A stretch of 64,000 bases of DNA from Burkholderiales bacterium (GTDB taxonomy: Bacteria > Pseudomonadota > Gammaproteobacteria > Burkholderiales > Burkholderiaceae_A), in NCBI GenBank assembly GCA_027486725.1, contig JAIXOP010000007.1:1-64000 (forward strand). Reading direction: 5' to 3'. Below the pieces are notes generated by a model. That model had not been told where the DNA came from. It saw only the letters and a list, made by a program, of their open reading frames with translations, and searched no databases. Made by a program: the position numbers and the translations under genes. The number at the start of each line of letters is the position of its first letter. Position 1 is the stretch's first letter. Positions 7,163-16,398 of this stretch are shown here, piece after piece.

Positions 7163-7194
7163 CCTCGGAGCCTCGGAGCCTCGGAGCCTCGGAT
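7163..7194 (+). repeat. Four 8-bp tandem repeats between soxY and soxZ
   Basis: Four head-to-tail copies of CCTCGGAG occupy 7163-7194; three are identical and the last ends in T. They start 3 bp after the soxY stop, in the 100-bp soxY-soxZ spacer. They contain GGAG but no start codon at useful spacing, so they are not the soxZ ribosome site. Such short repeats can vary in copy number by slippage. Confidence 0.9.
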
Positions 7195-7259
7195 CCTCCT
7201 CACCCCGCGTCAGCATCGCATTCAAGTATTCCGCATCCAACCAAATTCGGGAGTTCACC

Positions 7260-7571
7260 ATGGGAAGTCCAATGCGCATCAAAGCCCGCCTCGAGGGCGA
7301 CACCGCAGTTGTTCGCGCCATCATGCGCCACGAGATGGAGACCGGCCAGCGCAAGGCGGCCGATGGCACGCTGGTGCCCGCCCATTTCATTCAGCAGGTC
7401 GTGGGCAGGATCAACGGCAAGGTCGTGGTCGAGGCCCAGTGGGGTCCGGCAGTGTCCAAAAACCCCTACATGGAGTTTCGTGCCAAGGGCGCGCTCGTGG
7501 GCGACACCGTCTCAATCACCTGGACCGACAACAAGGGCGATACCCGCACCGATGAGGCGACCATCGCCTAA
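7260..7571 (+). CDS. soxZ: Thiosulfate oxidation carrier complex protein SoxZ
   Basis: A 103-residue protein with no signal peptide, as usual for SoxZ, which is carried through the Tat system with SoxY. It has the conserved immunoglobulin-like fold signature: RIKARLEGDTAVVRAIMRHEMETGQRKAADGTLVPAHFI and the C-terminal FRAKGALVGDTVSITWTDNKGD. It forms the SoxYZ heterodimer that docks with SoxAX, SoxB and SoxCD. The ATG at 7260 follows CGGGAG (7248-7253). A second in-frame ATG four codons later, just before RIKARLE, could also be used. Confidence 0.95.
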   Translation: MGSPMRIKARLEGDTAVVRAIMRHEMETGQRKAADGTLVPAHFIQQVVGRINGKVVVEAQWGPAVSKNPYMEFRAKGALVGDTVSITWTDNKGDTRTDEATIA

Positions 7572-7627
7572 ACCCGCCATCGAGGCGCGTCGCCGAGGCC
7601 CGTTGCCCATTTCTTCTGGAGATGTTC

Positions 7628-8485
7628 ATGCATCCACGACCCATTGAGTCCCCCTTCTACAGGCACAGCGCCAGGGCGCTTTCGCGCTCGCTGATGCTCC
7701 TCGTGCTGGCTGGTGTCTCGGCCACGGTGCTGCTTCAGCCTGCCTTCGCCCAGAAGTCGGAGGTGGAAAAAGGCATCGACAAGTACCGCGAGCTGGTGGC
7801 CGACGGCAACCCCGCCGAGCTCTGGGAGGTGGAGGGCGAGGAGATTTGGAAGACCCCAGCGGGTCCGAAGAAGGCCACGCTCGAGTCCTGCGACCTGGGC
7901 CGGGGCCCTGGTGTGGTCAAGGGCGCCTACGTGAGCCTGCCGCGCTATTTCAAAGATGCGAATGCGGTCATGGACCTCGAGACCCGCCTTGCCCACTGCA
8001 TGAAGACGGTGCAAGGCATCGAAGCCCCCACGGTCTCGGAGTACAACAAAGGCGATCACAAAAAGATCGTTGCGCTGGTGACCTGGATCGCCACCCAGTC
8101 CAAGGGCATGCCGGTGGCAGTACCCCAGTCCCATCCCGAGGAACGGCGCATGTACGAGCTGGGTCGCCAGGCGTTCTTCTACCGCGCCGGCCCCTACGAC
8201 TTTGCCTGCGCAACCTGCCACAACGCCGATGATCAGCGCATTCGTCTGCAGGGCCTGCCCAACCTCACTCAGAATGAACCGGCGGGCAAGGCCTTCACCT
8301 CGTGGCCTGCCTACCGCGTGAGCAATGGTCAGCTCTGGCCCATGCAGCAGCGCATCAACGACTGCTTCCGCCAGCAGCGCTTTCCCGAGCCGATCTTCGG
8401 CTCCGAGGTCACCATTGCCCTGTCCACCTACATGGGTGTGACGGGCAAGGGCGTGGCCTCGTTGGCCCCCACCGTCAAGCGCTGA
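7628..8485 (+). CDS. soxA: L-cysteine S-thiosulfotransferase diheme-family subunit SoxA, monoheme type
   Basis: A 285-residue catalytic subunit of SoxAX, which joins thiosulfate oxidatively to the SoxY cysteine. After a Sec signal (LMLLVLAGVSATVLLQPAFA), the N-terminal cytochrome domain has lost its heme motif and keeps only a cysteine pair (LESC and LAHC), while the C-terminal domain has the heme site CATCH. NDCFRQQRFP carries the cysteine that ligates the active-site heme and forms the persulfide. I chose the ATG at 7628 because TGGAG (7617-7621) is too close to the ATG at 7622. Monoheme SoxA is known in other sulfur oxidisers. Confidence 0.93.
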   Translation: MHPRPIESPFYRHSARALSRSLMLLVLAGVSATVLLQPAFAQKSEVEKGIDKYRELVADGNPAELWEVEGEEIWKTPAGPKKATLESCDLGRGPGVVKGAYVSLPRYFKDANAVMDLETRLAHCMKTVQGIEAPTVSEYNKGDHKKIVALVTWIATQSKGMPVAVPQSHPEERRMYELGRQAFFYRAGPYDFACATCHNADDQRIRLQGLPNLTQNEPAGKAFTSWPAYRVSNGQLWPMQQRINDCFRQQRFPEPIFGSEVTIALSTYMGVTGKGVASLAPTVKR

Positions 8486-8502
8486 ACCCAGGAGACCCCA
8501 CC

Positions 8503-9210
8503 ATGATTCGCCATCGCACCGCCCACCCCCGTCGTGCCACCGCCATCGCCTCGGTGCTGGCCGCGGCTGCCCCGACTGCCCTGGCCGCCCTGGCCGCCTT
8601 GGGCAGCACGGGGCTTCCTGCGGTCGCCGCAGGCGTTGGGCCCGCAGCAGCCCAGGCCGTCACCCCCGACACAGTGAAGGGAGTGTTTCTGGACTCCTTC
8701 CGCGCCAAGGGCATCGCCAACCTCGGTCGGGTGGGCCAAGACGAGACCAACGCCGCCTGCACCAGCGCCGACGCCACGCGCAAGGATCTGCCCGAGGCTG
8801 TGCGCGCCCGAGTCGAGGCTGAGAACATGAAGACCATCGTGCATCCGGCCGATGGAAAGTATCTGGGCGACTGGAAGGCCGGCGAGGTCCTCGCCCAGAG
8901 TGGCCGCGGATCGACCTGGACCGACAAGGCCAGCGATGTGAATGGCGGCAACTGCTACAACTGCCATCAGATCAGCAAGCAAGAGATTTCCTACGGCAAT
9001 CTGGGTCCTTCGCTCTATCAATACGGCAAGCTGCGCGGCTACGACGCCGACACCGTGAAGTACACCTGGGGCAAGATCTACAACGCCAAGGCCTACAACG
9101 CCTGCACCAACATGCCGCGGTTCGGGCATTTCGGAATCCTGTCGGAGTCGCAGATCAAAGACATCATGGCGCTGCTGCTCGACCCCAATTCGCCCGTCAA
9201 TCAAGACTGA
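8503..9210 (+). CDS. soxX: Cytochrome c subunit SoxX of the SoxAX complex
   Basis: A 235-residue periplasmic cytochrome c, electron-accepting partner of SoxA. A long alanine-rich signal region (residues 1-50) precedes the mature part. The heme motif CYNCH lies in VNGGNCYNCHQI, and the axial Met is probably in TNMPRFGHFG near the C-terminus. The mature chain has an N-terminal insertion relative to short SoxX proteins (KDLPEAVRARVEAENMKTIVHPADGK), as in larger proteobacterial forms. GGAG at 8491-8494 precedes the ATG. It sits 17 bp after soxA. Confidence 0.94.
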   Translation: MIRHRTAHPRRATAIASVLAAAAPTALAALAALGSTGLPAVAAGVGPAAAQAVTPDTVKGVFLDSFRAKGIANLGRVGQDETNAACTSADATRKDLPEAVRARVEAENMKTIVHPADGKYLGDWKAGEVLAQSGRGSTWTDKASDVNGGNCYNCHQISKQEISYGNLGPSLYQYGKLRGYDADTVKYTWGKIYNAKAYNACTNMPRFGHFGILSESQIKDIMALLLDPNSPVNQD

Positions 9211-9237
9211 GCCTCACGCCTTCAAAGGATCGACCCC

Positions 9238-10959
9238 ATGGACTTTCAGCGCCGCGAGTTTCTGGGGGTGATGGCTGCGGCCTCGGCCACCGGCATGTTC
9301 CGAGGTTTCTCCTCGGCCGAGGCGGCCGCGACCCGGGGGGCTGAACTCTACGACCTGGCCCGCTTCGGCAACGTCAGCTTCCTGCACTTCACCGACTGCC
9401 ACGCCCAACTCACGCCCATTCACTTCCGCGAACCGAGTGTGAACCTCGGCGTCGCTGGCATGAAGGGCAGGGTGCCGCATTTGGTGGGCGAGGCCCTGCT
9501 CAAGGCCCATGGGGTGGCGCCCAACACCCCCGAGGCCCATGCCTACACCCACCTGAACTTTGAATCTGCGGCTCGGCGATACGGCAAGGTCGGAGGATTC
9601 GCCCACCTGGCCAGCCTGGTTCAGCGTCTGCGTGCCAGCCGCCCGGGAGTCTTTCTCCTCGATGGCGGAGACACCTGGCAGGGCTCGGCCACCAGCCTCT
9701 GGACCCGAGCTCAGGACATGGTGGATGCGACCAAGCTCTTGGGCGTTGACATGATGACGGCCCACTGGGAGTTCACCTACGGCCAGGACCGGGTGATGGA
9801 GATCGTGGAAAAGGATCTCGCCGGAAGGATCGAGTTTCTGGCGCAGAACGTGAAGACGGTGGATTTCGAAGAGCCCGTGTTCAAGCCCTACGTCATCCGT
9901 GAGCAAAACGGCATTCCCGTTGCGGTGATTGGCCAGGCCTTCCCCTACACCCCGATCGCCAACCCCCGCCACATGGTGGCCGACTGGAGCTTTGGCATTC
10001 AAGAGAATCAGATGCAGAAGACCGTCGACGAGGTGCGGGCCAAGGGGGCGCAGGTTGTGGTGGTCCTCTCGCACAACGGCATGGATGTCGATCTCAAGAT
10101 GGCCTCTCGGGTGCGCGGCATCGATGCCATTCTGGGCGGCCACACCCACGATGGGGTGATCCAGCCGGTGGTGGTGAAGAATGCGGGCGGACAGACCCTG
10201 GTCACGAATGCCGGCTCCAACACCAAGTTCCTGGGGGTGCTCGACCTCCAGGTGGTTTCGGGCAGGGTCTCCGACTTCCGCTACAAGCTGCTGCCGATTT
10301 TTGCTGATCTGCTGCCGGCCGACCCCGACATGCAGGCGCTCATCGACAAGGTTCGCGCCCCGCATCTTGGGCGCCTGCAAGAGACCCTGGCCACCACGCA
10401 GGAGACCCTCTATCGCCGCGGCAACTTCAACGGTTCCTTCGATCAACTCATCGTGGATGCCTTGATGGAAGTCAAGCAGGCGGAGATCGCCTTCTCGCCA
10501 GGTTTTCGCTGGGGAACCTCGCTGCTGGCCGGGCAGGCCATCACGCGCGAGCACCTCATGGATCAGACCGCCACGACCTACTCCTTCTCCACCGTCACCC
10601 GCATGACCGGCGAGACCATCAAGACCATCCTCGAGGATGTCTGCGACAACCTCTTCAACCCCGATCCCTACTACCAGCAGGGTGGGGATATGGTTCGGGT
10701 GGGTGGCCTGACCTATGCCTGCGCGCCCAACGAAGGCATGGGCCGTCGGATTCAGGACATGCGCCTTCATGGCAAGCCCATCGAGGTCTCGAAGACCTAT
10801 ACCGTGGCGGGCTGGGCGCCCGTGGCCGAGGGGGCAAGCGGCGAGCCGGTCTGGGATGTGGTCGAGTCCTACCTCAAGGCCAAGAAGACCATCGCTCCCC
10901 GAAAGATCAACACCCCTCGCCTGATCGGCGTGGCCGGCAACCCGGGGATTGCTGCTTAA
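9238..10959 (+). CDS. soxB: Thiosulfohydrolase SoxB
   Basis: A 573-residue periplasmic di-manganese hydrolase that releases sulfate from SoxY-bound S-thiosulfonate. It belongs to the metallophosphatase/5'-nucleotidase family: metal ligands Asp53 and His55 (FTDCHAQL), GGDTWQGS, SHNGMD and GGHTHDG are all present, with the SoxB-specific HFREPSVN segment. The N-terminal QRREFLGVMAAASA is a Tat signal. It is the last gene of the sox run; the next gene converges from the other strand 24 bp later. No soxV, soxW, soxE or soxF is in the window, so cofactor reduction and acceptor cytochromes must be encoded elsewhere. Confidence 0.97.
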   Translation: MDFQRREFLGVMAAASATGMFRGFSSAEAAATRGAELYDLARFGNVSFLHFTDCHAQLTPIHFREPSVNLGVAGMKGRVPHLVGEALLKAHGVAPNTPEAHAYTHLNFESAARRYGKVGGFAHLASLVQRLRASRPGVFLLDGGDTWQGSATSLWTRAQDMVDATKLLGVDMMTAHWEFTYGQDRVMEIVEKDLAGRIEFLAQNVKTVDFEEPVFKPYVIREQNGIPVAVIGQAFPYTPIANPRHMVADWSFGIQENQMQKTVDEVRAKGAQVVVVLSHNGMDVDLKMASRVRGIDAILGGHTHDGVIQPVVVKNAGGQTLVTNAGSNTKFLGVLDLQVVSGRVSDFRYKLLPIFADLLPADPDMQALIDKVRAPHLGRLQETLATTQETLYRRGNFNGSFDQLIVDALMEVKQAEIAFSPGFRWGTSLLAGQAITREHLMDQTATTYSFSTVTRMTGETIKTILEDVCDNLFNPDPYYQQGGDMVRVGGLTYACAPNEGMGRRIQDMRLHGKPIEVSKTYTVAGWAPVAEGASGEPVWDVVESYLKAKKTIAPRKINTPRLIGVAGNPGIAA

Positions 10960-10983
10960 GCCGCTCCACGACGCGAGTTCCCC

Positions 10984-11640
10984 TCAGCGCGCTTTCTGCA
11001 GGGCCGCCACGATCGCCGGCCGCACGGTCTTGAGAATCAGCGGCTGGGCCTCGGCCGTGGGATGGATGCGGTCGGCCTGAAAGTACCGGGTGTCGAGTGC
11101 AAAGGACTCGAGCATGAAGGGCACCAGGCCGCTCTGGGTCTGCCTCGCCAGGCGGCGGAACATGTCCTCGTAGCCGCGATTGAGGTGGGCCCCGAAGTTG
11201 GGGGGCAGTTGAATGCCCAGAATCACGGTCTTGGCCCCCGCCGCGCGGGCGAGTTGAAGCATGGCGCGCAGGTTCTCCTCGGTCTTTTGCATGGGCAGTC
11301 CGCGCAGTCCGTCGTTGGCACCCAGGGCCAGAACAAACACATCGGGCGGCTGCTGCCGAAGAATGCGCTCAAGGCGCTGAAGCCCGCCGTAGGTGGTCTC
11401 CCCCGAGAGGCTTCGGTTGATGACGCGCACCTGGCCCATCTCTTCGGAGAGAAGGTGGACCCACCCCTCCCGTACACTGAGGCCATAGGCGGCCGAGAGG
11501 CTGTCGCCGTAGATCATCACGGTCTTGGCCTTGGATGCGGTGGCTTCGCTGGCCGTTGCCGGAACCTGCAGCCCCGCCAAGACACCAAGCACCAGCAGGC
11601 CCAAGACGAACAACCGGGATCGGATAGGAATCAATGACAT
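10984..11640 (-). CDS. tesA: Arylesterase / GDSL-type acyl-CoA thioesterase (TesA-like)
   Basis: A 218-residue periplasmic SGNH hydrolase. The signal peptide is residues 1-32 (SRLFVLGLLVLGVLAG). Block I is IYGDSLSAAYG with the nucleophilic Ser; block II Gly is in NRSLSGETTYGGL; block III is ALGANDGLRG; and the catalytic Asp/His lie in ADRIHPTAEAQ. The family hydrolyses aryl esters, lysophospholipids and long-chain acyl-CoA. I start it at 11640 because the signal peptide begins there. That ATG overlaps the start of the divergent ATPase gene by 7 bp, the pairing commonly seen for tesA and ybbA. Confidence 0.9.
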   Translation of the reverse strand: MSLIPIRSRLFVLGLLVLGVLAGLQVPATASEATASKAKTVMIYGDSLSAAYGLSVREGWVHLLSEEMGQVRVINRSLSGETTYGGLQRLERILRQQPPDVFVLALGANDGLRGLPMQKTEENLRAMLQLARAAGAKTVILGIQLPPNFGAHLNRGYEDMFRRLARQTQSGLVPFMLESFALDTRYFQADRIHPTAEAQPLILKTVRPAIVAALQKAR

Positions 11641-12317
11641 CGAAGGAACTCGCAGCGTGGGATGTGGCGGCCGTGGGGCTCGGGAAGACCGTGACCGACG
11701 GCCAGGATGTGTTGCCGATCCTGACAGATATCCATTTGGCCGTGCCGGCGGGCAGCTCTGCCGCCGTGGTCGGGCCGTCGGGCTGTGGCAAATCGACCCT
11801 GCTTGGTCTTCTGGCAGGGCTGGATGTTCCAAGCGCCGGGAAGGTCTTTTGGGCGGGCGAGGAGATCTCCTGCCTCGATGAGGAGGCCCGGGCAGCACGT
11901 CGGCGCGGGAATCTGGGCTTCGTATTCCAATCGTTTCAGCTTCTGCCGCACCTCTCGGCCATCGAGAACGTGATGCTGCCGCTCGAGCTCAGCCGCAGCA
12001 CCGAGGCCCAGTCCGCGGCAGCAGAGATGCTTGAGGCCGTGGGTCTTGGCCAGCGCATGCACCATTTTCCCAGCACGCTTTCTGGCGGGGAGCAGCAGCG
12101 GGTCGCCCTGGCGCGCGCCTTCGTTGGTCGCCCGCGGCTTTTGTTTGCCGATGAGCCCACGGGGAGCCTCGATGCCGCCAGTGGGGCACGCGTGATGGAG
12201 ATCTTTTTTGATCTGCAGCGTCAGACCCAGACCACCCTGGTGCTGGTCACCCACGACCATGCGGTGGCCGAAAAATGCCAGCAGCAGATCCGGCTGGAGG
12301 CGGGCCGACTCGTATAA
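11634..12317 (+). CDS. ABC transporter ATP-binding protein, YbbA/LolD type
   Basis: A 227-residue ABC ATPase with Walker [11 protein letters not shown]-loop FVFQSF, signature LSGGEQQR, Walker [10 protein letters not shown] and H-loop VTHDH. The MacB/LolD/YbbA subfamily works with FtsX-like permeases on lipoprotein or membrane lipid export. No permease follows; the next gene is purL after 7 bp. It is divergent from the esterase gene, an arrangement like E. coli tesA-ybbA but without ybbP. AGGA at 11626-11629 supports the ATG at 11634. Its partner may be encoded elsewhere. Confidence 0.85.
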   Translation: MTSKELAAWDVAAVGLGKTVTDGQDVLPILTDIHLAVPAGSSAAVVGPSGCGKSTLLGLLAGLDVPSAGKVFWAGEEISCLDEEARAARRRGNLGFVFQSFQLLPHLSAIENVMLPLELSRSTEAQSAAAEMLEAVGLGQRMHHFPSTLSGGEQQRVALARAFVGRPRLLFADEPTGSLDAASGARVMEIFFDLQRQTQTTLVLVTHDHAVAEKCQQQIRLEAGRLV

Positions 12318-12324
12318 TTTCGGG

Positions 12325-15300
12325 ATGGACGCGATCTTCTGTCGAAAGGGCCAGCCGGCCCTTTCTTCTTTCCAACTCACGGAAACCCTTGCCCGACTCC
12401 GGGCCCTGCAACCCAGCATTCAGGACGTCTCGGCGCACTGGGTCTACCTCTTTCGGGTCCGCCCGGCCCAGACCCCCGCAGCCAGTTCATCTCAGGCCTC
12501 CGAGACGGCCTCTGACCGGGTGGTGGAGCTGCAAAACGACGCCCGCCTGGCCACCCTGCTCGAGCTCGACACCTCGGCCGAATGCCTCGCCCCAGGCTGG
12601 GGACTGGCCCACCGCGCCCAGCAGCTGTTCATTTTTCCCCGGCTTGGCACCACCTCGCCCTGGTCGACCAAGGCCACCAACATTCTCCACCGCTGCGGGC
12701 TGGCCGACGTCGCCCGCGTGGAGCGGGGCATTCGGCTGGAGTTCTCGGGCCGCCTGCCCGAGCAGCCCGAGGCTCTGGCCCTGCTGGCCGGGCAGCTCCA
12801 CGACCGCATGACCGAGGCCCCCTTCTGGGGAGCCGCACCGAGCCACCTGTTTGCCGTTCGGCCAGCCGCGGCGTTGCGCGAGATCCACCTTGGCGGCAGC
12901 GAGGCCGAGGCCCGCAAGGCCCTCTCCTCGGCCAGTGCAGAGCTCGGTCTGGCTCTTTCCGACGGCGAGATCCAATACCTCGCCAAGGCCTACCTGGAGC
13001 TCGACCGCGCGCCCACCGACGTCGAGCTCATGATGTTTGCCCAGGCCAACTCCGAGCACTGTCGGCACAAGATCTTCAACGCCAGCTTCGAGGTCGACGG
13101 CGAGGCAAAGCCCGACTCCCTCTTCGGCCTGGTGCGACAGACGCACGCGGCCCATCCGGCCCACACCCTGTCGGCCTACAGCGACAACGCCGCGGTGCTG
13201 GAGGGTGGGCACGCCCTGCGTCTGCTGCAGCCCTCGGGCCAGCCCGGCCCCTATCGGCAGGTGCCCGACGCCCAGCACCTGGTGCTCAAGGCCGAGACCC
13301 ACAACCATCCCACCGCCATCTCTCCCTTTCCGGGTGCGGCCACCGGCTCGGGCGGCGAGATCCGCGACGAGGGGGCCACAGGCCGAGGGGCTGAGCCTCG
13401 GGCAGGCATCACGGGGTTTGCCGTGTCTCGCCTCGACCTCGACCGCAGTTCGGTCGATGACCTTCCTGGCCGCATCGCCTCGCCGCGCGAAATCATGACC
13501 GAGGGGCCGCTCGGTGCTGCGGCCTTCAACAACGAGTTTGGCCGGCCAGGGCTCTGCGGCTACTTCCGCGAGTTTGAACTGGTCCATGCAGGCCGCCGCT
13601 GGGGCTATCACAAGCCCATCATGCTGGCGGGGGGCCTGGGGGTCATCTCCGAAGCTCAGATCCACAAGCTGCCCATTCCTCCCGGAGCCCTGCTGATTCA
13701 GCTCGGTGGCCCAGGCCTGCGCATTGGCATGGGGGGCAGCGCGGCATCGTCGCTGCAAACCGGAGCCAACACCGAAACCCTCGACTTCGATTCCGTGCAG
13801 CGCGGCAATCCCGAGATGCAGCGCCGTGCCCAAGAGGTCATCGATGCCTGCGCCGCGCTGGGCGATGACAACCCCATCCTGCAGATTCACGACGTGGGAG
13901 CTGGCGGCCTGTCCAACGCCTTTCCCGAGCTGGTTCATGGCAGTGGCCGGGGTGGCCGCTTCGAGCTGCGCGCAGTCCCGCTCGATGAGGAGGGCCTCTC
14001 GCCCGCCGAGATCTGGTGCAACGAATCCCAGGAGCGCTATGTGCTGGCCATCGCTGCCGACCGCCTGGCTGACCTCGCCCGCATCTGTGAGCGGGAGCAG
14101 TGCCCAATGGCGGTCGTGGGCCTGGCCACCGACACCGACGAACTCACCCTGAGCGACCGCGAGCATGCCTCGGGGCGAAAGCCCGTGGACCTGCCGTTGT
14201 CGGTGCTGCTGGGCAAACTGCCCCGCATGCACCGCAAGGCCACTTCCCAGCCGGAGCCTGCGGGCGAGCTGGAGCTGGCCGATGTGGCACTGGATGCGGC
14301 CTGCGAGACCGTTCTTGGCCACCCCACCGTGGCCTCCAAGTCATTCCTCATCACCATCGGCGACCGGACCGTGGGGGGCCTGACCCACCGCGATCAGATG
14401 GTCGGCAGCTGGCAGACGCCGGTGTCTGATGTCGCCGTCACGCTGCGCGATTTCCAAGGCCGCGCAGGCCAGGCCATGGCCGTGGGCGAGCGCCCGCCGG
14501 TGGCCATCGTGAATCCGGCCGCCTCGGTGCGGCTGGCCGCGGCCGAGGCCATCACCAATCTGCTGGCCGCTCCCGTGCCCAGCCTTGAGCGGGTTCGACT
14601 CTGCGCCAACTGGATGGCCGCCTGCGGCGAGCCGGGTCAAGATGCCGCGCTCTACGCCGCCGTCCATGCGCTCACCCAAGAGGTCTGCATCCCCCTGGGC
14701 ATGTCGATCCCCGTGGGCAAAGACAGCCTGAGCATGCGCACCACCTGGCAGGCGAGCGATGGCCCCGCGTCGGTGGTCTCTCCGGTCTCGCTCAACCTCA
14801 CCGCGGTGAGCGATCTGACCACGGTCGAGGGCACCTGGACCCCGGAGATTCGCATCGATGAGGCCCCCAGCCGGCTGCTTCTGATTGATCTGGGCCGAGG
14901 CCGTCAGCGCCTGGGCGGCAGTGTTCTGGCGCTCACCCAGGGGGTGTTTGGTGGCGAGCCTGCGGATCTTGCGGATGTGCAGGACCTGGCCCGCCTGCAG
15001 CGCGCTCTGGCCCGGCTGCGCGCAGCCGGTCTGGTGCAGGCCTACCACGATCGATCCGACGGCGGCCTCTGGGCCTGCGTCTCGGAGATGGCCTTTGCCG
15101 CCCGATGCGGCGTGACCCTCACCATCGACCTGCTCTGCCACAACGAGCAGGCGAGCGACTGGGGTGCCTACAACATCCGTCCCGCCCAGGTGAAGGTGCA
15201 GCGCGATGAGGCAACCCTGCGGGCCCTGTTCTGCGAGGAACCGGGCGTGGTCATTCAGATCTCGCTGGCCCAGCGCACGGCGGTGATGGACATCCTGCGC

Positions 15301-16389
15301 GAGGAAGGCCTCTATGGCGCGACCATTGAGATTGGTTCGCCCAATCCCCGCGATGTGGTCGAGATCTACCGCGACGCCCAGTGCATCTTCACCCGCCCTC
15401 GGGCGGCCCTGCAGGGCATCTGGAATGCGGTGAGCCGATCAATCGCCGAACGGCGCGATGCGCCCGATGCCGTGGCCGAGGCCTACGAGGCCCCCAGCGC
15501 CACGGGCTGCGGCATGCCCCTGGTCTTGCCCGAGGGGCTGGCCCAGCAGATGCAGCATCCGCCGGCTGCCCCCATGATTCAGCGCGGTGCCGCCCCCAAG
15601 GTCGCCATCCTGCGCGAGCAGGGCGTCAATGGTCAGGTCGAGATGGCTGCGGCCTTTGCCCGAGCCGGCTTTGAGCCCTGGGATATCGCCATGTCGGACC
15701 TGCGCTCCGGGGCGGTGTCTCTGGCGCAGTTTGAAGGCCTCGCGGCCTGCGGCGGATTCTCGTTTGGGGATGTGCTGGGCGCAGGCCGAGGCTGGAGCCA
15801 GTCGATCCTGTTTGAGCCCAAGCTGCGCGAGCAGTTCGAGCAGTTTTTTGCGGATGGCTCGCACTTCGCGCTGGGTGTCTGCAACGGCTGCCAGATGATG
15901 TCGGGGCTGCGCGAGATTGTTCCGGGCGCGGGCTTCTGGCCCCAACTGCAGCGCAATCGCTCCGAGCGCTTCGAGGCACGCCTGTCCTATGTCGAAGTCA
16001 CCGACTCGCCCTCGATTCTGTTCTCTGGACTTGCTGGGCTGCGCTTTCCGGTGGTCGTCTCGCATGGCGAGGGCCGCATGGTGTGGGCCGATGGCAAGAG
16101 CCAGACTCAGGCCCAGGACCATGCGGTCATGCGCTACATCAACGCCCAGGGCACCGCCGCAGATCGATACCCCGAGAATCCCAATGGCACCGAGGGCGGG
16201 CTCACGGGCCTCTGCAACGCCGATGGCCGCATCACCATCCTCATGCCCCATCCGGAGCGGGTCTTCCTTCGCGATCAGCTCTCGTGGGTCCCGCCCGAAC
16301 TGCCGGCACTCGGCAGCGATGGCCGTGCCTCGCCCTGGCACAACATCTTTCTCAATGCCTACCGCTGGACCACCGGCGCGTCTTCTTAA
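12325..16389 (+). CDS. purL: Phosphoribosylformylglycinamidine synthase
   Basis: The large single-chain form (1354 residues) of the fourth step of purine synthesis, converting FGAR, glutamine and ATP to FGAM. It has an N-terminal linker, two PurM-like halves ([31 protein letters not shown]; the second half around [11 protein letters not shown]), and a C-terminal class I glutaminase domain with the nucleophile elbow [10 protein letters not shown] and the His-Glu pair in MPHPERVF. I start it at the ATG at 12325, since the upstream open region lies within the ATPase gene. It is 10 bp before the ABC-F gene. Confidence 0.97.
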   Translation: MDAIFCRKGQPALSSFQLTETLARLRALQPSIQDVSAHWVYLFRVRPAQTPAASSSQASETASDRVVELQNDARLATLLELDTSAECLAPGWGLAHRAQQLFIFPRLGTTSPWSTKATNILHRCGLADVARVERGIRLEFSGRLPEQPEALALLAGQLHDRMTEAPFWGAAPSHLFAVRPAAALREIHLGGSEAEARKALSSASAELGLALSDGEIQYLAKAYLELDRAPTDVELMMFAQANSEHCRHKIFNASFEVDGEAKPDSLFGLVRQTHAAHPAHTLSAYSDNAAVLEGGHALRLLQPSGQPGPYRQVPDAQHLVLKAETHNHPTAISPFPGAATGSGGEIRDEGATGRGAEPRAGITGFAVSRLDLDRSSVDDLPGRIASPREIMTEGPLGAAAFNNEFGRPGLCGYFREFELVHAGRRWGYHKPIMLAGGLGVISEAQIHKLPIPPGALLIQLGGPGLRIGMGGSAASSLQTGANTETLDFDSVQRGNPEMQRRAQEVIDACAALGDDNPILQIHDVGAGGLSNAFPELVHGSGRGGRFELRAVPLDEEGLSPAEIWCNESQERYVLAIAADRLADLARICEREQCPMAVVGLATDTDELTLSDREHASGRKPVDLPLSVLLGKLPRMHRKATSQPEPAGELELADVALDAACETVLGHPTVASKSFLITIGDRTVGGLTHRDQMVGSWQTPVSDVAVTLRDFQGRAGQAMAVGERPPVAIVNPAASVRLAAAEAITNLLAAPVPSLERVRLCANWMAACGEPGQDAALYAAVHALTQEVCIPLGMSIPVGKDSLSMRTTWQASDGPASVVSPVSLNLTAVSDLTTVEGTWTPEIRIDEAPSRLLLIDLGRGRQRLGGSVLALTQGVFGGEPADLADVQDLARLQRALARLRAAGLVQAYHDRSDGGLWACVSEMAFAARCGVTLTIDLLCHNEQASDWGAYNIRPAQVKVQRDEATLRALFCEEPGVVIQISLAQRTAVMDILREEGLYGATIEIGSPNPRDVVEIYRDAQCIFTRPRAALQGIWNAVSRSIAERRDAPDAVAEAYEAPSATGCGMPLVLPEGLAQQMQHPPAAPMIQRGAAPKVAILREQGVNGQVEMAAAFARAGFEPWDIAMSDLRSGAVSLAQFEGLAACGGFSFGDVLGAGRGWSQSILFEPKLREQFEQFFADGSHFALGVCNGCQMMSGLREIVPGAGFWPQLQRNRSERFEARLSYVEVTDSPSILFSGLAGLRFPVVVSHGEGRMVWADGKSQTQAQDHAVMRYINAQGTAADRYPENPNGTEGGLTGLCNADGRITILMPHPERVFLRDQLSWVPPELPALGSDGRASPWHNIFLNAYRWTTGASS

Positions 16390-16398
16390 AGGTTATTC

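Noticed and set aside
2188-10959. The idea that the sox region is a recently acquired island at tRNA-Leu
   Set aside because: IS elements and a tRNA lie on one side, but base composition and codon use of the sox genes look like the rest of the window and no integrase or second boundary is visible.
12487-14322. A 611-codon minus-strand frame opposite purL
   Set aside because: Shadow of purL, which is complete with both synthetase halves and the glutaminase domain.
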